From assembly GCA_011391835.1 (NCBI GenBank), contig JAABPS010000047.1:1-11951 (forward strand): 11,951 nucleotides of DNA. The letters run 5' to 3'. The stretch is from Desulfobacteraceae bacterium (GTDB lineage: Bacteria > Desulfobacterota > Desulfobacteria > Desulfobacterales > JAABPS01). The translations under genes were made by a program, and so were the position numbers. Every line of letters starts with the position of its first letter. Positions within the stretch are counted from its first letter, which is position 1. Of the stretch, positions 1-6,679 are shown in pieces. Below the pieces are notes generated by a model. That model searched no databases. It worked only from the letters and a program-made list of their open reading frames with translations, and was not told the DNA's origin.

Positions 1-1317
1 GCAGTGGATTTAAAGAAAAATCATCCGAATATGGTCATAGTAACCGGTGGATTTACAGCCAGCTATTTTTATCGTGAGATACTGGAAGGTTATCCTCAGA
101 TAGATGCCGTTATACGGGGAGATGCGGAAAAGCCGCTGATTGAGTTTTTAACAGCAATAAAAAACAACCGCCCCTGGGAGCAGACAGCCAATCTGGCATG
201 GAGGGAGCAGGGCAAGATTCGGGAAAATCCTATTCACTATGTAGCTGGTGAAGCAGACCTGGTGGGATTTTCTTATTCCAACATGTCAGTATTGAACCGA
301 TGGCGGACGTATGTAAATTATATAGGCATGCCCTTTATCTGGGCCAAGGGTCTTGATAAACCGGGAAATCGTCGTTATTTTCACCTGGGGCCGACACTGT
401 TTCCCCTCAACATTGGAAGGGGCTGCACCGGCAACTGTACCTGGTGCGGAGGCGGGGCCAGGGCTCAACTACTGGTAAATGGGCGGCCATCTGTGACATT
501 CCGGTCTCCTGAACAGGTCGCAGATACAGCGGCTGAGGCCAGGGGCTGCGGATATGAGATGATGCATATTGCCTTTGATCCGGGAAAGGATGCGGAAGGC
601 TACTATGAAACGCTCTTTCCCCTGATGGCTAAAAAGACGCCGGAGATGCGATGCTATTTTGAATCCTTTTCTCTGCCATCTGCCCATTTTTTAGAGGTTT
701 TTGCTGATACGTTCAATGGTCAGGGTTCTGTGATAGCCCTGTCGCCTGAGACCGGGCAGGAATCACTGCGTCACCGAAATAAAAGTTTTTCTTTTTCAAA
801 TGAGTCACTTATGAAAACGATCGGTCAGGCTGAACAACTGGGCCTGCGGGTAGATTTGTTTTTTTCAATGGGAATTTCCGGTGAAACCCATGCGGATCTT
901 CAGGCGACCCAGGATCTCCGCCGCAGGATATGCCGCAGGTTTAAAAATATCGGCCGTATCTGGACATCTCCTATTTCCATGGAACCGGCAGCTCCCTGGC
1001 ATGTGGAGCCAGAACGTTTTGGCATCGTGGCGACCCGTCGCGGATTTGAGGATTTTGTGAAAGCAGGTTCGCCATCAGGTTCAGGATTGGGATATTTTAT
1101 ACCCGGATATTATCAGGGCCAGTCTGATTCAGATGCCGGCGAATTTGAAAGGCTATTAAAATCGGAAAAATGCCGCCATCACTGCGGGCTGCATCCCAAT
1201 CCGGCAAAATATGCCAGTCCGATCATGGGACGATTTCATTGTTTTTTTATGAAACAGCGTACCCGCAGCGGTTTAAGAAAAGCCCGCATGTATTCAGCCA
1301 ACGGGAGAAATGAATGA
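1..1317 (+). CDS. B12-binding domain radical SAM protein (5' end cut by window edge)
   Basis: Cobalamin-binding radical SAM enzyme; the exact reaction is unknown. The frame is open from base 1, and the window starts inside the protein, so the true start and the usual His-containing B12 motif lie upstream. Counting the GTG at base 4 as residue 1, residues 10-50 resemble the end of a B12-binding domain (VIVTGGFTAS, then a VIRGDAEKPL stretch). The radical SAM cluster motif follows as Cys141-x3-Cys145-x2-Cys148 within GRGCTGNCTWCGGG, which would bind a [4Fe-4S] cluster and S-adenosylmethionine. Later segments (SPETG, FFSMGISGET) fit the radical SAM barrel. More Cys sit near the C-terminus (KCRHHC, and one in GRFHC) and might hold another cofactor. 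Family members methylate or rearrange unactivated carbons; many belong to natural-product or cofactor pathways. Its stop overlaps the next start (ATGA, 4 bases), so it belongs to the operon. Family call is firm; function is open. Confidence 0.88.
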   Translation, partial: AVDLKKNHPNMVIVTGGFTASYFYREILEGYPQIDAVIRGDAEKPLIEFLTAIKNNRPWEQTANLAWREQGKIRENPIHYVAGEADLVGFSYSNMSVLNRWRTYVNYIGMPFIWAKGLDKPGNRRYFHLGPTLFPLNIGRGCTGNCTWCGGGARAQLLVNGRPSVTFRSPEQVADTAAEARGCGYEMMHIAFDPGKDAEGYYETLFPLMAKKTPEMRCYFESFSLPSAHFLEVFADTFNGQGSVIALSPETGQESLRHRNKSFSFSNESLMKTIGQAEQLGLRVDLFFSMGISGETHADLQATQDLRRRICRRFKNIGRIWTSPISMEPAAPWHVEPERFGIVATRRGFEDFVKAGSPSGSGLGYFIPGYYQGQSDSDAGEFERLLKSEKCRHHCGLHPNPAKYASPIMGRFHCFFMKQRTRSGLRKARMYSANGRNE

Positions 1318-2501
1318 GACAGGTAACGTTTGTAGATGGAACGCTCAGGGAAGGAGAACAGACCCCGGGCGTCCATTTTACTATGGATGAAAAAATTCAG
1401 ATCGCCAGGGCTCTGGATGATGCAGGTGTGGATATCTTAGATGTGGGGATGCCTGGTGTGTCTGAGGGCGAGCGGGAAGCGATCCGTGCGATCGCAAAGC
1501 TTGGATTAAAGGCATCCGTGGGCGTATCTGTGAGGATGCGAAAACAGGAGATCGATCAGGCCGCAGCCTGCGGGGTCAGTGAAATTTTTCTTATCTGTCC
1601 GGTCAGCCCGGTTCATATGAAATCCAAACTGCAGCTGACGCCAGCCCAGGTAAAAGCATCCGCCGCAGAGCTGACAGCTTACGGTGCGTCAAAGGGGTTG
1701 ATCGTCAATCTGGTAGCAGAAGACGCCGCGCGGGGGAAGCTTCCGTTTATGATTGATCTGATGAATCAATCCTGTTTGCAGGGTGCAAAACGGGTATTTT
1801 TATGTGATACACTGGGATTGATGGAGCCGCTTGCAATGAAATCCATGGTGGAAGCAGTGCGGACAGGGATTCCAAAGGAGATGGGAATTGGAGTACATTG
1901 CCATGATGATTTGGGTATGGCAACTGCCAATACCATTGCTGCGGTAGCAGCCGGAGCCAATTTTCCGGCAGTTACAGTTAATGGAATCGGTGAAAGGGCC
2001 GGCAATGCGCCGCTGCATGAAGTGGGACTGGGGATTGAAAAAATTCTGAAGCGATCCAGCCATCTTCGTCATGGTCGGCTCTATGATCTTTCACGGCTTG
2101 TGGAAAAAAGTTCCGGCATATTTATTCCGCCCCACGCCCCCATTGTGGGGCTGAATGCTTTTCGGCATGAATCCGGGATTCATGTGGATGGGCTGTTAAA
2201 AGACAGCCGGACGTATACGGGTCTGGCCCCGGAGGAGGTGAACCGGAGTTCTACCCTTGTGCTGGGAAAGCATTCCGGCACCCGCACCATTGAGCATCTG
2301 CTGCAACAGCGAGGCATCGTGGCTGAGCCGGCTCTGATGATTCGAATCCTGGAGCAGGTAAAAACATATAAGGAAACCACCGATAAAGCGGAAACCCGGC
2401 GGATGTTTGAAGAAATAGAGCGGTTTTACGCCAGAACCCTGAGCTTTCCGGAAGATGTTTTCTGGGATATTGTCAATAGAGTGATAGCCGAAAATGAGTA
2501 A
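1314..2501 (+). CDS. Homocitrate synthase/2-isopropylmalate synthase family protein (NifV/AksA-like)
   Basis: Claisen condensing enzyme of the DRE-TIM metallolyase family, expected to join acetyl-CoA to a 2-oxo acid. At 395 residues it has NifV/AksA length and lacks the long regulatory C-terminus of LeuA. The metal and catalytic motif is D8-GTLREGEQ (Arg12, Glu13). Glu instead of the Asp common in LeuA/NifV is typical of lysine-pathway homocitrate synthases. Metal-binding H195-C-H197 is followed by DDLGMATANT; NGIGERAGN is at 223-231 and HESGIHVDG at 285-293, the latter closest to NifV/AksA. The ATG at 1314 has GGGAG at 1303-1307 (6-base spacing) and overlaps the preceding stop by 4 bases. 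The two hydro-lyase subunits that follow support an oxoacid chain-elongation module. The substrate could be 2-oxoglutarate (homocitrate), pyruvate or another oxo acid; sequence alone does not decide. No nitrogenase gene is present, so a nif role is unsupported. Confidence 0.9.
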   Translation: MRQVTFVDGTLREGEQTPGVHFTMDEKIQIARALDDAGVDILDVGMPGVSEGEREAIRAIAKLGLKASVGVSVRMRKQEIDQAAACGVSEIFLICPVSPVHMKSKLQLTPAQVKASAAELTAYGASKGLIVNLVAEDAARGKLPFMIDLMNQSCLQGAKRVFLCDTLGLMEPLAMKSMVEAVRTGIPKEMGIGVHCHDDLGMATANTIAAVAAGANFPAVTVNGIGERAGNAPLHEVGLGIEKILKRSSHLRHGRLYDLSRLVEKSSGIFIPPHAPIVGLNAFRHESGIHVDGLLKDSRTYTGLAPEEVNRSSTLVLGKHSGTRTIEHLLQQRGIVAEPALMIRILEQVKTYKETTDKAETRRMFEEIERFYARTLSFPEDVFWDIVNRVIAENE

Positions 2502-3741
2502 AGGATATACAGGTGAAATCATTCGTCAGCACGCGGATGGACGGCAGGAAGGTAACTACATTGCGGTTCATGTTGACCGGGTGCTGGTGCATGATCCGGC
2601 TCTGGCTTTATTAATAAAGGATTTTGAAAAACTGGGTACTCCGATATGGGATCCGGGACGGGTGCTGCTCACTGTGGATCATTTTGCACCCCCTTCTACT
2701 GTTGAGAGGGCCAACTTGGTGCGTCAGGTTTTGGAGTTTTCAAAACAGGCAGGCCTTACTCACACCCAGGTGTATCAGGGAATCTGCCATCAACTTTTTG
2801 TGGAAGGAACCGGTGTGGTGCCTGGCGGACTGGTAGTAGGATCTGACTCGCATACGACAACCGCCGGAGCGCTGGGATGTCTGGCTACAGGTATGGCGTC
2901 AACGGATATACTCTATACCCTAGTAACAGGCAACACCTGGCTATGCCCGCCGGATGCCGTCCGGGTGAATCTTTCAGGGAAGATGCCGGACAGCGTCATG
3001 GGAAAGGATATCATTCTTTATTTACTTGGACGCAGCGGCGAGGGGGGATATCTGGGAAATGCACTTGAGTTTTACGATCATTCAGCACATATCGGCATGG
3101 ATGACCGGCTTGCGATCTGCAATATGGTGGTAGAGGGGGGAGCAAAAAATGGGCTTTTCTATCCGGACGAAATCACCGCTGCCTATTTAAAGAACCGGGA
3201 CGGAGCGGTGGAAACAGGTGTCTGGGATACTCTTTCTGTTCCGAAATATAAAAAAGAGGAAACAATCGATATATCGTTTCTTGAACCGCAAATCGCCCTT
3301 CCTCACAGTCCGGCCAATGGGGTGCCAGTCAAAGATGCAGTTGGTGAAAAAGTAAATCAGGTCTTTATTGGATCCTGCACGGGCGGGCGCTTCAGAGACC
3401 TTGAAATGGCGGCACAAATTTTAAAAGGACGCAGGGTGCATGATACGGTTCGACTGATGGCGTCACCGGCTTCCCAGAAGATCTATCGGCAGGCGATTGA
3501 AAAAGGCTATATTCAGATTCTTGTGGATGCGGGCGCGGTGATATTAAATCCCAGTTGCGGCCCGTGCGGAGGAATTGACAAGGGGATTTTGGCTGCAGGA
3601 GATGTCTGTCTGAGCACTTCCAACCGTAATTTCAAAGGACGGCTGGGAGATCCGGCAGCCCGGACCTTTTTATGCTCCCCGCTGACAGCCGCTGCAGGCG
3701 CTGTACAGGGAGTTATCACCGACCCAAGAGATTTTCTTTGA
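2494..3741 (+). CDS. 3-isopropylmalate dehydratase/homoaconitase-type hydro-lyase, large subunit
   Basis: Catalytic large subunit of an aconitase-superfamily isomerase, which dehydrates and rehydrates a tricarboxylate-like intermediate using a [4Fe-4S] cluster. Its 415 residues match the short archaeal/bacterial LeuC2/AksD type. Visible hallmarks are DHFAPPSTVERANLVRQ near the N-terminus, GICHQ, the GSDSHTTT substrate motif at 116-123, TICNM-like AICNMVVEGGAK in mid-protein, and cluster cysteines Cys295 (GSCTGGR), Cys355 and Cys358 (NPSCGPCGG). All three ligands are intact, so it should be active. The ATG at 2494 overlaps the upstream gene by 8 bases and has only a weak ribosome site, suggesting coupling to that gene. 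Its partner small subunit follows after 55 bases. Family resemblance does not separate isopropylmalate from homocitrate or another substrate; placement behind a NifV/AksA-like synthase favours homoaconitase-like chemistry (inference). Confidence 0.92.
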   Translation: MSKGYTGEIIRQHADGRQEGNYIAVHVDRVLVHDPALALLIKDFEKLGTPIWDPGRVLLTVDHFAPPSTVERANLVRQVLEFSKQAGLTHTQVYQGICHQLFVEGTGVVPGGLVVGSDSHTTTAGALGCLATGMASTDILYTLVTGNTWLCPPDAVRVNLSGKMPDSVMGKDIILYLLGRSGEGGYLGNALEFYDHSAHIGMDDRLAICNMVVEGGAKNGLFYPDEITAAYLKNRDGAVETGVWDTLSVPKYKKEETIDISFLEPQIALPHSPANGVPVKDAVGEKVNQVFIGSCTGGRFRDLEMAAQILKGRRVHDTVRLMASPASQKIYRQAIEKGYIQILVDAGAVILNPSCGPCGGIDKGILAAGDVCLSTSNRNFKGRLGDPAARTFLCSPLTAAAGAVQGVITDPRDFL

Positions 3742-3762
3742 TTCGCCGGATCTGACTTATGA

Positions 3763-3768
3763 TAGAAT
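3763..3768 (+). promoter_or_regulatory. Possible extended -10 element inside the operon
   Basis: The 55 bases between the two hydro-lyase genes are the only real gap in the operon. They contain TGATAGAAT, an exact TGn extension plus a 5/6 match to the -10 consensus. The best -35 (TTGATT, 3738-3743) lies 19 bases upstream, which is longer than ideal. Transcription from here would produce the small subunit and all downstream genes independently of the first three. AT-rich intergenic DNA can give such a match by chance. Confidence 0.25.
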
Positions 3769-3796
3769 ATAACTACTTTCAAACCCGGAGAAACTA

Positions 3797-4336
3797 ATGC
3801 CCTTAAAAAATACTATTACCGGCCGTGCGTGGGTTCTGGGAGATAACGTCAATACCGATGATCTGCATCCGCCGTCCTTTTTCAGCATGGATTCTAAACG
3901 GATGAAAGAGGGTATTGTGGCTGGGATGAAGAATTTAAATGCCTCTGAAGAGGAAGAAATTGATACCCAGGGATTGATCATTGTGGCAGGAGATAATTTT
4001 GGTTGCGGATCCAGCCGTGAGACATCCGTGCGAGCGCTTATTGCCAGCGGCGTTCAGGGAGTCATTGCCCGATCCTTTGCCCGTATTTTTTACCGCAGTC
4101 TGGTGAACCTTGCTTTGTTGCCATTGGTATGCCGTACGATCCAGGCAGTAGTTCAACCCGGCGACACGCTGACTCTCTTTCCTCAGGAGCAAAAGATTCG
4201 GATTGGGAATGACCGATTTTTTGACACAGATCCAATGGATCTCCATTTTCATCGGATTTTGGAAAGCGGCGGACTGATAGGGTACCTGCGCCGGGAGATG
4301 AGCGTTGAATCCAAGGAGCATGGCCGTGGGATATGA
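3797..4336 (+). CDS. 3-isopropylmalate dehydratase/homoaconitase-type hydro-lyase, small subunit
   Basis: Swivelling small subunit that closes the active site of the preceding large subunit and sets substrate choice. It starts with the usual strand GRAWVLGDNVNTDD. The core motif GDNFGCGSSRET is at 65-76, and ARSFARIFYRSLVNLALLPLV follows. Several positions depart from family consensus as I know it: the substrate loop that normally reads P-x-R-Y-L is PPSFFSM (26-31), the His usual after GSSRE is Thr76, and the usual YRNxxNxGLP is YRSLVNLALLP. These suggest a substrate other than isopropylmalate or homocitrate (inference). At 179 residues it is near the normal 160-200. The ATG at 3797 has GGAG at 3787-3790 (6-base spacing). 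The end overlaps the flavoprotein gene by 11 bases. Confidence 0.9.
   Translation: MPLKNTITGRAWVLGDNVNTDDLHPPSFFSMDSKRMKEGIVAGMKNLNASEEEEIDTQGLIIVAGDNFGCGSSRETSVRALIASGVQGVIARSFARIFYRSLVNLALLPLVCRTIQAVVQPGDTLTLFPQEQKIRIGNDRFFDTDPMDLHFHRILESGGLIGYLRREMSVESKEHGRGI
4313..4318 (+). promoter_or_regulatory. Ribosome binding site deciding the flavoprotein start
   Basis: AAGGAG lies inside the end of the small-subunit gene. It is 7 bases before the GTG at 4326, but only 1 base before the ATG at 4320, which is too close for normal initiation. GTG 4326 is therefore the best-supported start. A TTG at 4305 with GGGAG at 4293-4297 is an alternative. Confidence 0.6.
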
Positions 4337-5555
4337 TGCGGATGTGATTGTGATCGGGGGAGGCCCTGCCGGCATCACAGCCGCCATTCGTGCCCGCTGG
4401 GTCAAGCGGTACAAAGCAGTTGTCTGCAGTACCCTGATAATAGAAAACGCTGCCCTGGGCGGATTGGCTGCCTGGCAGGGGTGTCATTTTACCGGCCCTG
4501 GATGGAAGATTCCCAGAACCGACATCGAGTCCCTGCTGACCGGCGATCTAAAGGATTTACATATTCCGGTACATGCGGGGCGGGTGGTTCGCGTGGCCAC
4601 TCAGGGCGCCCTGAAGCGGGTTTACACGGCAGGCGGCAAAGTGTTTACATCCCTTGCTGTAATCATGGCAACAGGGATCAAGGTACTTACCAACGAGAAA
4701 TCCTATTACGGCAAAGGGCTTGAAATAACCAGCATGGGGTATGAGTACATGGTGGAGCATCTCAGAGCCCTGCTGGCAAAGAAATGGAATCCGCGATTGA
4801 TCGTGGTTGGAAGTCCGAAACTGCATAACATTATTCCGCTGATTCGCGACCTGAACCGGAAACCGGGCGGAGCTGGATCGGACGTTTTGTTTGTCATCGA
4901 AGGAGGCAGTGCGAACGATGCAGAGCCGGATATAATTTCAGGCTGGGTTGAGAGATATATTGGAAAAGATGTGGTGCAAGGAATGATTCTTCAGATGGGC
5001 ACCGGCCAGAAAGAAATTCTCTGCGGAGGTGTTCTGCTGGATTTTAATTCCTATGAGATGGTTCCTCAAACCCGGGTTGATCTTGCGTTGGGTCTGCCGG
5101 GGAATGATTTCATCCCTGTTGACGCTAATATGCGGACGTCTGTGCCGGGGGTTCTGGCTGCTGGTGATGTGACTGCTGGCGGGTACAACTCTTTTTCCAG
5201 GGCAGTGTCGCAGGGCATTGCAGCAGGCCTGAGTGTTTATGAAGATGTCTTTTTCATGAAATTCGGGCAGAAGCCGCCTCTGTTTGCCTATCGACCCAGT
5301 GATTTTCAACTGCATGCTGATTATCAGGAGCTGCCGGATATTGGGGATCACATGAGACCCTACGCACTTGGCAAACCGGATGAAATCCTAAAAGCGCTTC
5401 AACCCGGTAATATGAATGTGATAGACTATCTCAATGGTCAGGAAACGGTTGAAACAATCGGGCAGGCCATGAAAATACCGTTGCCTTCATTAAAAGAAAA
5501 ACTTTTAGTGCTGGCTGAGAAAAAACTGATCACGTTTCATATTGAGGTTTCGTAA
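4326..5555 (+). CDS. Thioredoxin-reductase-fold FAD-dependent oxidoreductase lacking the redox disulfide
   Basis: Flavoprotein of the NAD(P)/FAD-dependent pyridine-nucleotide-disulfide family, 409 residues from the GTG chosen here (416 from the TTG at 4305). The N-terminal FAD motif is VIVIGGGPAG (GGGPAG at 11-16), followed by a TrxR-like GGLAAWQGC segment, an ATG motif (VIMATGIKVL) and the FAD-closing motif GVLAAGDVTAGG. Two family features are missing: no CxxC dithiol in the central domain, and the second nucleotide loop reads LIVVGSPKLHN instead of GxGxxA/G. It may therefore be an oxidase or dehydrogenase acting directly on a pathway intermediate, with re-oxidation by an unknown partner (inference). 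About 60 extra residues at the C-terminus (from EILKALQPG) look like a small winged-helix or PqqD-like fold. It overlaps the upstream gene by 11 bases and the next by 1. Family call is solid; substrate unknown. Confidence 0.85.
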   Translation: MGYDADVIVIGGGPAGITAAIRARWVKRYKAVVCSTLIIENAALGGLAAWQGCHFTGPGWKIPRTDIESLLTGDLKDLHIPVHAGRVVRVATQGALKRVYTAGGKVFTSLAVIMATGIKVLTNEKSYYGKGLEITSMGYEYMVEHLRALLAKKWNPRLIVVGSPKLHNIIPLIRDLNRKPGGAGSDVLFVIEGGSANDAEPDIISGWVERYIGKDVVQGMILQMGTGQKEILCGGVLLDFNSYEMVPQTRVDLALGLPGNDFIPVDANMRTSVPGVLAAGDVTAGGYNSFSRAVSQGIAAGLSVYEDVFFMKFGQKPPLFAYRPSDFQLHADYQELPDIGDHMRPYALGKPDEILKALQPGNMNVIDYLNGQETVETIGQAMKIPLPSLKEKLLVLAEKKLITFHIEVS

Positions 5556-6679
5556 TGCAGGCATTGCCGCAACATGTTATTGAGATCGACCAGGCCATTC
5601 TGGAATTTATAAACAGAGGAATTGACCATACGGACGAGGCGATGTTTAACCAACTGGCCCTGACGATATTTGCGCTGCAATACCAAACCAGCGGGCTTTA
5701 CCGAAAATTTTGTGAGCGCCGGGGAAAAATACCGGAAACGATCGCCTGCTGGGAAGAGATTCCTGCGATTCCCACAGATGTATTTAAAACCGCCCAGCTC
5801 AGCCTCTTCCCGGAATTGGCGCAGCGCACGTTTATGACCAGCGGCACGTCAAACCCGGATGAAAAAGGAGTGGTGGCCTATGACAGGGGCGGTCTGAAAC
5901 TGATGGATGCTACGATCCGTGTTGCAGCAGGAGAATTTCTTTTTCCTGACAGGGTCAATCCCCGCCTGCTCATCCTTGCGCCGTCTCCAGAATCTGCTCC
6001 GCATATGATCATGGTGTACGGAATGAACCGGCTGATAGAATACTTCGGCAGAAGCGACAGCCGCTTTCTGGTGGGGCCAGAGGGATTTAAAATTCAGGAT
6101 TTAATCCATGCCCTGGAGCATTGTGAACAGGAAAACATACCGGCAGCTATTTGCGGCGGATCGTTCGGATTTGTTAATTTTTTTGACCACTGCAAAAAAA
6201 TAGGCCGAACCTTTCGATTGCCGCCAGGATCCCGGTGCCTGGATGCAGGCGGATTTAAAGGCCGCAGCCGGGAGCTGGATCGGGAAGAATTTTTGGAATG
6301 CTGCGGAACGTATCTGGGCATAGCGGCTGCATGGTGTGTCAATCTGCTGGGAATGACGGAAACCGCTTCTCAGTTTTACGACAACTGTCTGTTGAATTTA
6401 TTTCGCGGGCGACCCATATCCCGCATAAAAATCAATCCCCCATGGACCCGAACGCTGGTGGTAAACCCGGATACCCTTGAACCGCTGCCCAAAGGAGAAA
6501 CAGGTTTGCTGCGGCATGTTGATCTGGCCAACCGGGGCCATGTGTGCGCCATTCAGACCGATGATATGGGACGGTTGATGGGTGATGGATTTGAAATTGA
6601 CGGCCGCGCCGGCAGCGGAGAGGCAAAAGGATGCGCATTGACCATTGATGAACTGACGCGCCTTCAGGAGGATGGATAA
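5555..6679 (+). CDS. LuxE-family acyl-protein synthetase
   Basis: ATP-dependent carboxylate-activating enzyme of the LuxE/adenylate-forming group. LuxE makes an acyl-AMP, transfers the acyl group to its own cysteine and passes it to LuxC for reduction. Evidence: the nucleotide-binding motif MTSGTSN (94-100) with the following KGVVAYD, the GMTET motif at 266-270, and a C-terminal GRAGSGEAKGCALTIDE. Cys360 lies 14 residues from the end, the same distance I recall for the acyl-accepting Cys364 of the 378-residue Vibrio harveyi LuxE. Length of 374 fits. The ATG at 5555 overlaps the upstream stop by 1 base (TAATG), with GAGGT at 5544-5548 (6-base spacing). The next gene is a LuxC homologue, so the two probably act as one carboxylate reductase. 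No LuxD thioesterase/transferase is present, so the acid is probably supplied free or by another route. Confidence 0.9.
   Translation: MQALPQHVIEIDQAILEFINRGIDHTDEAMFNQLALTIFALQYQTSGLYRKFCERRGKIPETIACWEEIPAIPTDVFKTAQLSLFPELAQRTFMTSGTSNPDEKGVVAYDRGGLKLMDATIRVAAGEFLFPDRVNPRLLILAPSPESAPHMIMVYGMNRLIEYFGRSDSRFLVGPEGFKIQDLIHALEHCEQENIPAAICGGSFGFVNFFDHCKKIGRTFRLPPGSRCLDAGGFKGRSRELDREEFLECCGTYLGIAAAWCVNLLGMTETASQFYDNCLLNLFRGRPISRIKINPPWTRTLVVNPDTLEPLPKGETGLLRHVDLANRGHVCAIQTDDMGRLMGDGFEIDGRAGSGEAKGCALTIDELTRLQEDG

Noticed and set aside
2494..4336. Simple assignment of the hydro-lyase pair to leucine biosynthesis
   Set aside because: The synthase is NifV/AksA-like, no LeuB is present, the small-subunit specificity loop is atypical, and the genes sit among LuxC/LuxE and U32 genes.
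3935..4487. Two overlapping reverse-strand open frames of 141-159 codons
   Set aside because: They lie antisense to the well-supported small subunit and flavoprotein genes, have low-complexity, non-family sequences and no ribosome sites.
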